Part shown: positions 23,990 through 35,482 of the stretch, piece by piece
Layout: each line of letters starts with the position of its first letter
How positions within the stretch are numbered: the first letter of the stretch is position 1
Position numbers and translations under genes: made by a program
Source of the DNA: Branchiostoma belcheri
Taxonomy: Eukaryota; Chordata; Leptocardii; Amphioxiformes; Branchiostomatidae
Reading direction: 5' to 3'
NCBI RefSeq assembly: GCF_001625305.1
Contig: NW_017804087.1
Location: forward strand, 795,529 to 859,528
Length of the DNA: 64,000 nucleotides
The notes under the pieces: generated by a model
What the model was told of the DNA's origin: nothing
Database searches by the model: none
The model's input: only the letters and a program-made list of their open reading frames with translations

Positions 23990-25117
23990 GGCCACACCAA
24001 TTTAATTTGTTGGTTCTCGGATTTTGTCAGAAAAAACATGAAGCGACAGGGCGAAAAAAAAATAAAAATAAAAACAGGTTTACGCATCCTATTATAGTCG
24101 CAAATGCTATGATAGGAGCCATGAAGTCAACACAAAAGGTTGTGTTAATATTTAAACTAGAAAGGCCAATATTTGCTTTGGAGCAAATACAGCGATGGGT
24201 TCACCACATTTTACGACATGGCAGGGAAAGAATGAGAAACACAAGGGAAAACAATGATTTACATTGATATAACTATAATATGAAGTAACATACAACTAAA
24301 ACAACAGTTGGATAGCTATTCCCTACTTTACTGGTTAGGATTTTTAATTGCATAATGCAAACTGTTGATTTTCAAAATAAAAAAAAAAACGTTCATGCCC
24401 CGCATTCCAATGCTGGAGCAGAAAAGCTTGAAATACCTACCAAAACACTTGAATAAAGACATACTGTCAGTATGGAAATGCTCTGTGCAGGTGTTAATCA
24501 AGTTAAATCCCAACAGCCAATCAGCAAGAAATGCTCTGTGCAGGTGGAAATGCTCTGTGCAGGTGTTGATCAAGTTAAATCCCAACAGCCAATCAGCAAG
24601 AAGTATAGAGGAAAGCTGCATGCCTATTGGTTGATGCCCTGCATTCCATTGTGATGACTCATACCCAAACGTGGTAAACATGGCACACTAACACAGTAAT
24701 ACATTTGCTATAACACAGCCAAAAAACTCAAATAAAACCATTCTAAAAGCCTGTATCACAAAAATTTAAAAAACGCCTAGGGGTATTTGCCCACTGTACC
24801 TCCATACCAAATTTCAGGACCTTAGGCTCTAAAATGAAGAAGCTGAATCCATTTAAAAAATGGCAGGAGAAGAAGAAGGAGGAGAAGAAACATCAGAAAA
24901 AGCAATATGGGTTCACCACCACTTCGTGGTGTGGTGAACCCATAACAATGAATTTTGATAGATGGAAACACTGCAACAACTAGGAAGAAAAAGGACTTTT
25001 CTCAAAATATGAGCATTTTTGAGTTGATTCAGAACCAGAATCTTATTTTTTTTTTTTTCAAATCAGAAAAAAATGAAGAGGCGAATCCGAGAACCAACAA
25101 ATTAAATTGGTGTGGCC
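23990..25117. mobile_element. Non-autonomous PIF/Harbinger-like DNA transposon
   Basis: The left end starts GGCCACACCAATTTAATTTG followed by TTGGTTCTCGGATT. The right end is the exact reverse complement, giving TIRs of about 34-36 bp. The bases TAA flank both sides (23987-23989 and 25118-25120), the TWA-type target duplication known for PIF/Harbinger elements. The 1128 bp interior has no recognisable transposase, so it is non-autonomous. Inside are a tandem duplication (24478-24600) and a palindrome (TGGGTTCACCACCACTTCGT and its partner, 24908-24945). Confidence 0.75.
24478..24600. repeat. Local tandem duplication inside the Harbinger-like element
   Basis: The block AAATGCTCTGTGCAGGTGTT..ATCAAGTTAAATCCCAACAGCCAATCAGCAAG occurs twice, the second copy preceded by an extra partial AAATGCTCTGTGCAGGTGG. 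Near-identical copies imply a recent event. Confidence 0.75.
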
Positions 25118-25485
25118 TAAGGATATTTAATTTGTGTACCTTTCTTTTACATGGGAAAGATAATCCCATTGATACTTTGACTTCATTGTATATCTGTTTA
25201 AACCCACATGAAAAGGAAATAAATACAACAGAATTCCACAGCCATTTTTAATGTAATAATAAATTCATTTTCAGTCTTGAAACCCACAAAGAGAAAATAA
25301 AGTAAAATGAATTATGAAAACAAGGAGTTTCTCCGACAAGTACTTTTTTAGCTCACACAAAACAATTACATTTAGCATAATATGATTATCATGCAATGTC
25401 TGTGTTGACATGGGGGTTGTCCATTAACTTAGTTAACACAAACCCCCCCTTGATATATAATGAGCCATCTCTCACCAAGCTTTTA
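25118..25485. other. AT-rich spacer between two transposons
   Basis: No gene, RNA or strong repeat recognised. Confidence 0.4.
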
Positions 25486-25872
25486 TTCACCCTTTTCCCA
25501 TTCCCAAGATGCATAGCACCAGGCAGGCAAAAATTCCTAGGTTGTATAGCGCCAGGGGTTGGAATTATGTGTGTTTTTACATTCGTTGTTGGTAGAGTCT
25601 AAAACAATGAAGGTTGCTCCCTTAATATTAATATACAACATCTGTTCAATTATTTCCAGCAAAAGTTGTTCTTTTTTATTGAGACGGTAAAACTTTACCA
25701 CTGTAGTCAAAGTAATGTTATAAACCACATGTTCCATGTTTACTAGAAAAAAAAGAGAAAAACAAGCCATATAATTTTAACAGTATGTCATGTATCAACC
25801 CCCTGGTGCTATGCATCCTGGGAATTTTAAACCCCCTGGTGCTATGCATCCTGGGGATGGGAAAACAGTGGA
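25486..25872. mobile_element. TIR element with doubled ends (MITE)
   Basis: Left TTTTCCCATTCCCAAGATGC-ATAGCACCAGG pairs with right CCTGGTGCTATGCATCCTGG-GGATGGGAAAA, about 31 bp with two mismatches. On the right the inner half is present twice in tandem (CCCCTGGTGCTATGCATCCTGGGAATTTTAAA before the terminal copy), and on the left a second weaker copy follows. I could not define a target duplication. Confidence 0.55.
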
Positions 25873-26044
25873 TTGAGCTTATTTATTATATTAGCAGTTA
25901 CATTGCTAATGACAGTATGATAAATAATACATATTGCAACTGTAAGCATACAATACGTGATCTAGACAGAGCCCTCTTTTAAAAAAAATGTTGCTCTATT
26001 ACTAGTATTTTGTATTTCCTACAAATGACAGTTAGGCCTTTCCA

Positions 26045-29000
26045 TCATCTCTTGGCATAGCGCTCTATGTAACTGGTCACCTTCTCTTGAAAAGATTCCT
26101 GGATAAAAAAAGGAAAAAAAAAACAAGTCTTAGTGTTTGTTCATTGCTGTCAACATATACATGTATATCAAACAAACAATTTTAAGGGCTAGAACTTTCA
26201 TATAATTTATATATATCTCTAACATGGGTTTATTGATAGAAAATAGCATTGAAGCCAGCTAGTAAGACTGAATTGTGTGATTTTAGAACAAACAATACAA
26301 AACTACAACAACAAACAACTTGAATATACAGTTAACAAACAAAACAAAACATCTTCTTTGACAGTTTATGTCATACCTTGGCTGTGATAGTGTTCGATAC
26401 TGGTGTTCCGGCCCATGTGATAACTAGCGGTATCACACAGGGTTCTATTTGGTTATCACACGGGCTTCCAAATGTTCCATAGACTAAATCGAACGCGCTT
26501 CGCCTGCGCTGCATGAACCGCTTTCAAAAATTTGACTAAATTTTGTTTTGCTTGAAATTGTCCATTATCTCAAGTTGACTGTGTTGAACAAACTACACAA
26601 AACATTGTAGATCATATATATTAAACATTAGACAAAAAAATCACAAGGCACATTTCAAAACAGTTTGGAGAATAACACTAACACTTTACTGCACACAATA
26701 GCCATATCTACCAATGATTCATATCCAAAAACTGTACATCACAAACACATTTCACCTAGAGATATAAACTAATATTATGTAATAAGGATGATATCTAGCC
26801 CAACTTTTCTGCTAAACTCTCTCCCTCCTGCCTAACCCTATAAACGATACAAATTTGGTGCCAATTGTGTACTTCAGCAGGAAGAAGGTTAAATTTAAAA
26901 CACATAAAGTGAAGGACTTACCTTATCCCTAAGCCAGTGCTCTGCAGCTTCTAGATTGAGAGGGTCATCGAAGTCACAAAGTTCCTGAGAAAAAAAATAC
27001 AGTTAGAACCTTTAGATTCTAAGCTCATTTACTAAGACAGTCAAACTAAAAATTTAACATTGAGTCTAACACTAATAGAGAGGAGGATTTGGTCATTTTG
27101 GTGGATATGTTATAAAGAACAAGACTAATACTTACATAAAATAGTGCATTTAAACCCCACACAACGTCCTGTAAAAGAGACAACAAATGATTCAAAACTT
27201 GTTTCATAAACAACATTAAAATACATCCCTCCATATAGAAGCAAATACATTATTGTACAAGAGCAAAATTTCAAGGCACTTACTAAAATCTCTGTACACA
27301 TTAAACATAAAACATTACACTGGCTTACCTGTAACCATCTTCCTGCTATCTAACTCTGTAACCAATACAAATTTTATCCAAAAGTCTTATCTTAGCAAAT
27401 AGAAGGTTAAGGATATTTCATTATATGGTAAACAAGGCATAACATAATAATTACCTTGAGGGTCCGTGTTGGAGACCACCCAGTTGCATCTAATGATGTT
27501 TCCCTAAGCAAACTGGAAAAAGAAATGAAAGATTTTTAACTTCTGGGATGAGTACAATCCTCGGCTTCCGGATTCCCTGAGACCTTTGACCTAATGTCAT
27601 TCTGCCTGTCAATCTTCTCCCACCCATGTCTTGTCAACCTACTCTGTCCAGAAAAACATAGACACAAACCCACAGCTCAGCTACACAAAACAAATACTTC
27701 CAGGAAGTAAAGAACTTTAACATTTTCAGCTACTTCTAAATAATGTACAACTTTTTGGCCTCACCCCTAAGGCGTTGCCAAAAAAACAAGAATGAATACA
27801 ACCTTACCTAAGACAAATGTCGCCATTCTCAGCTATGTTTGGGTGCCATATCCTGGTGTTACACTGCACTCTTGGGGGCTGTGGACAAAAATAAAACATA
27901 GAACATCATGCTAGGCAGTGTTACACAATCTCTCATATACCTAGCTACATACCTCTACCTCAGCATTCCCAGAACTACCAATCGGAGCTCATCACTATCA
28001 AAATCGGTCCAATAGGAGCTCAGGGTTTTTTATCACTATGAAAATCAGTCCAATAAGAGCTCAGGGTCTTTAACAACATGGGAACCAGCCTCCAATACTA
28101 GTAACATTGCAAAATGAATTCTAGCCCTAATGCTTGTCACTCAGTAGAAAACTACTATTAATATACAATATAAACAGCTCACCAGGATATTGTAATCTTC
28201 TGGAACATCTACGTCAAAGTCAAAAGTCCCTCCCTGCCAAAAACCTTCATCTGAAACAAATCCAGAGCATTTTAACTTTGATTCATGCCACTTTTTAGAT
28301 TAATGGATTGACTTGAAATTAAGGATTTGTAGATGGGAAACCACCCTAACACATTAACAGCAACTTTCCTACCTGGAGCAATAGTAATGTTGAACTGATG
28401 TAGTTTGTTGGGGTCATCAAAGTTCACTTTACAGGTTGCTGTGGAGGTTGAAAATAGTAGATTTTTAAATTTTGTAACATTGTACATCATAAAATTAAGA
28501 AGTATTTGGAAACACTGAAACAGAGAATGTATGCAAACCAGAAATATGAAATATGTCAGTATTGTTCTCAGACTTACGTGGTAGGTTGGACTCCATTTCT
28601 TGAACCTCTGTAATTATACATAAGATATCATAACATTTTGTTAGGGCTTAAAATACCAGCGGCATGTAAGATGTCCATGTATTAGGTTTATACTGTAATA
28701 TACATATATGCGGATTTTTAATTGTTGCATTGACTGTTGCATTGACTGTTATAGTACATGTATAAAAAAAATAATTAATAATGGCAATAGTTTCTGGACA
28801 GTTTTTAGTCTGATCCATACATCCTCAATTCTTAGTGGTACAGGTAAAATTTGTCTGGTACGGGTAATTTTCAATGTTACAGATACATGTATGCAGAAAA
28901 AAGGATTTCAAGGACTGGCAGCTCAAACAATCTACAGTTCCTAAGTACTCTATAATAAGTCCATACCCTTGATGAGTAGTTTATCCCGAATGGAGGCCCT

Positions 29001-29075
29001 CTTGTCAGGCCCTTGAGCGATCTCCACAGGTTTTCCCTCTTTCGCCTGCTTCAACTTCTTGGACAGCGTAATCAT
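26045..29075 (-). CDS. UBE2F: NEDD8-conjugating enzyme E2 F
   Basis: Nine coding exons on the minus strand: 28967-29075, 28578-28607, 28373-28438, 28183-28250, 27808-27878, 27455-27512, 27136-27168, 26922-26984, 26045-26098. They sum to 552 nt, 183 residues, close to human UBE2F (185). The N-terminal helix ([14 protein letters not shown]) is followed by RDKLLIKE, the UBC core with IWHPNI, the catalytic cysteine in [29 protein letters not shown], and a C-terminal helix ending ERYAKR. UBE2F takes NEDD8 from the UBA3/NAE1 enzyme and, with RBX2, modifies cullin-5; this role is family knowledge. A 5' non-coding exon ends near 29773 with a GTAAGT donor. Head-to-head with VPS25. Confidence 0.95.
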
Positions 29076-29789
29076 ATTCAACTCCTGTATAGACATGAAC
29101 AACATCATGGCTTGTGATTTCCAGTGATTTGATTGATTGAGTGGTACTTTTATGTTCACTGTTTCCACAGTCACTTCTGTGCTGTCAAATTAATACTGTT
29201 ACAAAAGATATTCACATTAAGTTCCGTGAACATTTTTCCTCAGATGGTGCAATTTTGTTACCGTAAAGTCAAACTGAATTACAGTCTCCGACAGAAAGTG
29301 TGGTTTTTAATCTCCAAGCAGATGTTAGGTTAAAGTTTGAGTGTCAATTCGTTAACAATTTGTTTTCATACAACATTAAAGTTGATTAAAGTTAACTTAA
29401 ATGTGCTTAAATGTACTTTGATTTAGCATGAAAATAGTAAACTCACACATATTTTGTAAACGTGCACTAACTTAGAGCACGTATAGAATCTGAGCCTAAT
29501 GTTATGTGATATATGATAGCAACATGATTATAAATTTCGTCAACAAAATATTGTCATATCCTCTGGACTTTCCACATATTACATAACGCTGGTTTGTATC
29601 ACAATGAAGCCCTGAAAAAATTCAGCATATTTCGGTAAATGGCATGTTTTAACCATTTTATAAATATAGCCGTGCCCCCCACCCCCATCCCCAAACTAAA
29701 AAGTGCAGGATAACATATTTTGTAACGTTGTATTTCTAAAACAGAAAGGCCTACTGGACGAATACTTACTTATTTCTTCGCGCTGCTGA

Positions 29790-30121
29790 GAAAAAAATCT
29801 TGGTAGGTATATGGAAGTCGAAGAGAAGACGATATTTCTCTTATTTTTCCATATTTTTCCAGAAAACTTGATTTCACGTCCAAACGAATGTAGGGTGAGG
29901 TCAGAGGTTGATCCTGAGGGAAAGTCACGTGGTATAAATTTTGTCAAGCGATTTTGGCTTAAAAATTAGTTTTCACTGATATTATGACGCTATAAAATGT
30001 TCATATATCTACAGAGGTTTATGTAATGTCATAATTTCGATAGTTTTGACTCAATTTTGGTGAAAATTGAGGATGAAAATACAGGTCTCGCGTTTTCTCG
30101 CGTGAATTTTAGGAATCCGAG
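29790..30121. promoter_or_regulatory. Shared divergent promoter, UBE2F / VPS25
   Basis: About 330 bp lies between the 5' non-coding exon of UBE2F (minus) and the VPS25 start codon (plus). No TATA box is seen at a useful distance from either gene. The short head-to-head spacing of two housekeeping genes suggests a bidirectional promoter. GATGGCGG around 30120-30127 resembles a YY1 motif overlapping the VPS25 ATG. Confidence 0.5.
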
Positions 30122-32299
30122 ATGGCGGAGTTTCAGTGGCCGTGGCAGTACAACTTTCCTCCGTTTTTCACGTAAGTCGCGATTTCTGTAAACTTTTACA
30201 CAAAACTGTGAATATTACAGCTATAAGGGATATATATGAATTGTATTTTGTTAGTTTTAGTAGCTGTCTTTTCTAGTTAAATGAGAAACGATGGCCGAAA
30301 TCTCCAACTAACTGGGGAGGGGGGCGGTAGCAAACTTGTTCCGTGTGAAAAATATGTTGGGTGTGTCATTTTACATGGTTTTATGCAGGCGAGCACAAAA
30401 TTCTTAGAATCATTGGACAATGGCTTAAAACAATTTGTCAGGTGACGTTTCCATATCTTCTTGTCAAATCAAATAAGGTCAATGACATTTATGATGACAC
30501 ACTGTGCGAGGTGCATGCCATTATGTAGCAAATTGGAGGGGCCAGGCACCATACATGAATGTGTTTGAGGAAGAATAAACAGAGCAGACGTTTACTGAGA
30601 TAGACAATAGTGTAAGTAAACATTACGCATTTGCTAAATCATGTTGTTGTTACTATTGTTGTCCTTGTTTAACATCTAATAATGTCTCACTAAACAAAAA
30701 TGCTACCTTTCCACTTGCTTTCTCTTTTAGCATACAGCCCAACAAGGACACCCAGGCTAAGCAGCTAGAGGCCTGGTGCTTGCTGGTGCTGTCCTACTGC
30801 AGACACAGGAGACAGTACAGCCTGGATGTCACAGATGCACAGGACAGTCCTCTCTTCCACAACCAAAAGATAGGCAGTATCCTTCATGTGGTCTAGATCT
30901 GGCAGTGGACTCGTACAAGCTAGTTCACAGTTTCAAGTGAGCACATGTGGTGTGATGCATTGTGGATGATATGTCAAAGTTGAAGGCACTGGAAATACAT
31001 AGAAAATGACAGATGACCCAAAATGCATCACACTGCACATGCACACATCAAAGTGTGAACTAGCTTATGCAGTTGAGCAACTGTTTTGCAAATGTACATG
31101 TTTTTCATCACCTGGATGCCTTACCTTCATTGACGTAGCATATACAGTGTGTTTGTATATTAGTTATATAGTTATAAGGAAATGTATAATTATATACTTT
31201 GGTGGTGTACTATCTTAACGATCTACCAGGAAAGTTGCCATTAGAAGCAGTCTACACTGTGCTTGAAGAACTCAGGAAAAAAGGTAAGCTTTAACAGAAA
31301 CACAAAATACTCTTGGTAAGAAATTCCACAATGGTATTATACATACTATACATGTCAGTGTATATGTATAGTATTGCCTTTCATTTAGATGCAACTTATG
31401 CAATTTCTTTGGTTATTTTTTCTTGTGTTGTTGCCTAGGTAATATAGAATGGACCGACCCAAAGAAAAGAAACAGGTGTCTGATCATGTGGAGAACACCA
31501 GAGGAATGGGGCAAGATCATCTACCAATGGGTGAGTAGGATGTGTTGACCAATCACAGTGCAGTGTTTATATGTACATGTAAATATAGTGCTTGTATTAT
31601 GAGAGAGATAACCACACTTTTAAGGCTGAATAGCTTTCAAAGTTCATTAACCAAATTCTGTGCTTAAGCATTATTTAGTTATCGTTGTTGTTGACATGTA
31701 CATTGTTTTTCTGTTATTTCCTACCAAACATTAGGTTACATCAAATGGCATGAACAACACTGTATGTACCACATATGAACTGGTGAATGGGGACGACACT
31801 TCAAATCAAGGTAATTTTGAACTTCTGTCTATAGATTTAGCCTGGCCAACTGTCATCTTTAGTGGTAAATTGTAGTCTTTGTGTGAGGTTTTACACATCT
31901 TAATCTGAAAACAAGTTTTCCTTTTCAAGTACTCAATTGTTATCTTTGAGATGCAATCTATTTAATGTGAAAAGAATGGTGACACTCCACTAGTGTTTTA
32001 CTTGTTCAGGTACAGGTACAGGTATACCAGACAGGGTTCGAAATACTGTGTGTATATGCACCTTACTGCAGGTGCAGGTAAAATAGGGGCTATTTCTGAT
32101 GTGTACCGGCACATGTGTTTTAAATACACAGCCCTTTTTGTACATTGTACATGAATGCAATGATCATGACCAAAAGGAATGTTGATCTCTTTCAGAATTC
32201 CATGGAATGGAATCCTGGCTGCTGACGAGGGCTCTAGAAACGTTACAACTAGAGAGAAAGGCAGAACTTATGGGCAGTGAGGGGGTCAAATTCTTCTAA
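30122..32299 (+). CDS. VPS25: Vacuolar protein-sorting protein 25 (ESCRT-II subunit)
   Basis: Six exons: 30122-30171, 30731-30876, 31230-31283, 31439-31530, 31735-31810, 32196-32299. Sum is 522 nt, 173 residues (human VPS25 has 176). It starts MAEFQWPWQYNFPPFF, contains the N-terminal PPxF motif that contacts VPS22/VPS36, then two winged-helix domains (QLEAWCLLVLSYCR; LPLEAVYTVLEELRKKGNIEW; MWRTPEEWGKIIYQW; FHGMESWLLTRALETLQ), and ends GSEGVKFF, as in the human protein. ESCRT-II works in sorting ubiquitinated cargo into multivesicular endosomes. All junctions close in phase. Confidence 0.96.
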
Positions 32300-32511
32300 A
32301 ACCCCTCAATCCTTCCGATAGTTTAGATGCAGTGTTCTAGCCAGGGTTTGTCTTTCCGCCACTTGATGCTTAATTATGTCAGACAAAAATATTGCCCAAT
32401 CTGTCATCTTTGACAAGGATTTTGCAAATTGAATTACCTGATGTAAATGTTGTCACATTTCATGTGCATATTTTATAAATGTGACATGCCAAGCCAACAG
32501 AAATAAAATTT

Positions 32512-32517
32512 AACCTG
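32512..32517 (+). terminator. Polyadenylation signal of VPS25
   Basis: AATAAA about 210 nt after the VPS25 stop codon, the first canonical hexamer downstream. Confidence 0.6.
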
Positions 32518-35388
32518 AATTTTTTTTGCATAGCTTTTCCAATATTTTATATATGTGGAGGGATAAGAGTCATAAGACACATTGCTATCAATTGTCTCTA
32601 GCTGCTACATGTTTATGTATGTTGTAAGTCTTTATGTCCAAGAATTGTGTTATATGTATGCTGATATACTACATGTATACTAAGCAAAGCAGTAGGCTGC
32701 ATGTTTAAAACTACAGCTGCATAGAAACTGAGGAAATAGTTGTAAGTTAGTGCAATGTACATAATTATTCCAACTTACAGAATATGTTTTAACCTGTATA
32801 ACCTGTATATGCTGTGTCATGTTTTCTCTCTGTGTCCATCTTCTTTCACTATTCATGTGCCTCATATGTGGGAAATAAATACACTGTGTCCCAAATTTTA
32901 AAAGAACTGAGCTATCTATTTTTGATACTATAGAATTAAAAGACCAAATTTACACTTCATTTACTTTCGCTGTATCATGAAAAAGGAAGGTGCTTGAAAC
33001 TATTCTATTGTACAGTAGAAATACAGAACACTATTTTGTGGTATGATTTCATGTTTCTTCAATACTGTCGCTCAACAATATATAATAGTGACTAATATAC
33101 AACAGCACCCCCCTTGATTAGAAACGTACAGTAACATAATGGAAACCACTTAAAAATTTCCTGGTATTGGAAAACTAGCTATCTCCCTGAAATTTCTACC
33201 TAGATGACTAAGACTTGAAAGAATTCCATTATTTTCAATTTTCTAAATGCTTGCAAAACTTTACCAAGATGACTAAGACTTGAAGGAATTCCATTATGTT
33301 CAATTTTGAAAATACTTGCAATTTAGACATTTCTATTTCGAGTAGTACTAGTAGTTAACGTTGGATGACAGGCAGAACGTGATTGGCTAGCCAGTTGATT
33401 GAATTGCATGGAATCTTTTCCATTGGTCAAGTTGAATCATCGATTTCCTGTCCGTTTCTTCCTGCATGTAGGACAGTTTCTGTGAGTCATGACTGTGTTC
33501 ATGTATTTGTATCTGTGTTGGTCAACCGGTAAAGTCACCTCATAGATAGTTGTAAGCTTTTGGTGTTTTGCAGACAAGTTGGGATCACAGGTTATGAATT
33601 TATAAACTATGGCAGCTACCGTTGACTATCTATGCCATGGACGATTTATGAATAGTGTTTACTGTAACTGACCTAGAGTAGAGGTCTGATTTAGATTGAT
33701 AGTGAAAGACTTTCGTTACCGTTTGGTCATCTCCAATTACTTGGGTCAGTGATGCCTTGTGTCTCAGTTTCAAGAAGGAACAATGGTGGACATATGTCGT
33801 GTCTACAATACATAAACACTGTCTGAAACTCTTAAGGCCTAAAAAGGATTTTAAAAAATCGTGGCTTGTCTTAACAAGGTACCTAAAATATTGATGAGCT
33901 TGTAAAAGATGTAAAAGTACAGCATAATTGATAATTACCACAATATAATGACCCATCACGATTATATCTACTATAATTAAACATTATGTTTTTGAACTTG
34001 AAAAAAATGTAAGGTTTTGGTCGCAGCGTTTTGTGGCTGCCGAAAATGTCATTCAGGTATTCATTCCATACCATCAAGAAAGTACAAAATAATAATTAAA
34101 TCTAAGATTAATCTTGGAATAACATCGCAAATCACATAAAAATGGTTTTAGCTAGTGTAAGAAAGAAGCCAATTTTCCATTATTGCTACAGCTTTTCACA
34201 ACTTTAGACCTCAGTGACTTGAGAGAAATCCCATCGTTTCTTACGTTTTCAAGCATCACGACCGTTCTGAGAACATGACAGGACAATAAGGGTTACAACA
34301 CACCATTGGTCGTGTGAAATTAACTTTACGCTACAAATAAAACTGATTTTTGAAGGACCAGTGCCCAAAAAGCCCCTCTATTTCACTCGGCAAATTACAA
34401 CTTTAGCGAAACCACCCCTGGATCCGCTGACATTTTCAGAACAATACTAGGGACTGATCGGGTTCTAAAGCTCATTATGTCGTTGGGATAACCCTTTCAC
34501 CCCTCTATTGTCCACCAAATATCACCGACAACACGGCATATAATCATTTACGCCACATTAGCGCAAGCAAGGGTACAAACAGTACAATTATAGACTTGTT
34601 GAACTAGTCCATGAGCGTACTTCGTTGATTATAGGCGGCAATGGCGATGTTGTAGGACGATAACAACCATGAAATGGCTTGCTTTGACGGACAATAAACA
34701 AGAGTAGTATGGCACGTCTCAAGTTTAGAAGTAAACACAACTAAGAAATGAACAGGATATCAGGTTGAAGATTGGTGTATTACTAAGGGAAACTCCAAAG
34801 GCGACCAAATGAGTCGCCTCAAGGGAAACTATTATGATTGGGGGTGGGGGTTTTGAAGCATCCTTGTTTCATTTTTGTCGTACGGTGTATATTTTGACAC
34901 GATGTCATGCTATTGCCATTTTTACGTCTTATCATAGCATCTTGTCATATATATGGAATGCATTACCATCTTAAGATAGGAAACCAAAGAGAAGGTCTTA
35001 ATTCTGCACAGTTTTACGATTTAAGAATAAGTTTAGTCCACATTTTGTATACATTTCGTTAAAAATGCATAGAAACATCCGATGTATGGTAAACATGTAT
35101 GGTAAAAAGTTTTGGTGTGTTTTTCCAAGTAATCTGCATACATAACAAAGTACTAGCCTGTGGTGGTTTCTGTAAGGAATACGGAATACTGCTGGATATA
35201 ATACAATCACAAGGATATAAAAGACAATACAACAAAACTTGCCATAGGAAACAACGAAGAAGAAGACCGGACATAACTGTCGATGACAAATCACTTGCAA
35301 GTACGTATTACCTGGTTATTATTTTAAGTTACGTGACTGGTGTACTATTTTAAACTCGATTTTACTAAAATCGAAACTTCTAAAATTG
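32518..35388. other. Non-coding region between VPS25 and the cytokine-like gene
   Basis: Mostly AT-rich. It contains a tandem duplication at 33200-33325. A minus-strand open frame of about 109 codons (33630-33959) has no recognisable domain and looks random. No RNA gene seen. Confidence 0.4.
33200..33325. repeat. Two-copy tandem duplication
   Basis: GATGACTAAGACTTGAA.GAATTCCATTAT.TTCAATTTT..AAAT.CTTGCAA occurs twice in a row, period about 65 bp. Simple local duplication. Confidence 0.6.
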
Positions 35389-35395
35389 TATAAAA
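35389..35395 (+). promoter_or_regulatory. TATA box of the cytokine-like gene
   Basis: TATAAAA lies 94 nt before the proposed first ATG (35483). Transcription would start near 35420, leaving a 5' UTR of about 60 nt. It is a strong match in a well-placed position; usage is inferred. Confidence 0.55.
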
Positions 35396-35482
35396 ACGGC
35401 CACGGTTCAGCAAGAACGGCACTTCGACTTGAATCTGTTGTAGAATCGTCATCAGCATCACAAGAAGTTAACAGAAAGCATC

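Noticed and set aside
23962..24267. Transposase fragment in the Harbinger-like element
   Set aside because: The open frame has no DDE-type motifs or Myb/HTH pattern and overlaps the TIR; the element appears non-autonomous.
33630..33959. Minus-strand open frame of 109 codons in the VPS25-cytokine spacer
   Set aside because: No domain, no signal peptide, no splice context and random-looking composition in AT-rich sequence; most likely chance.
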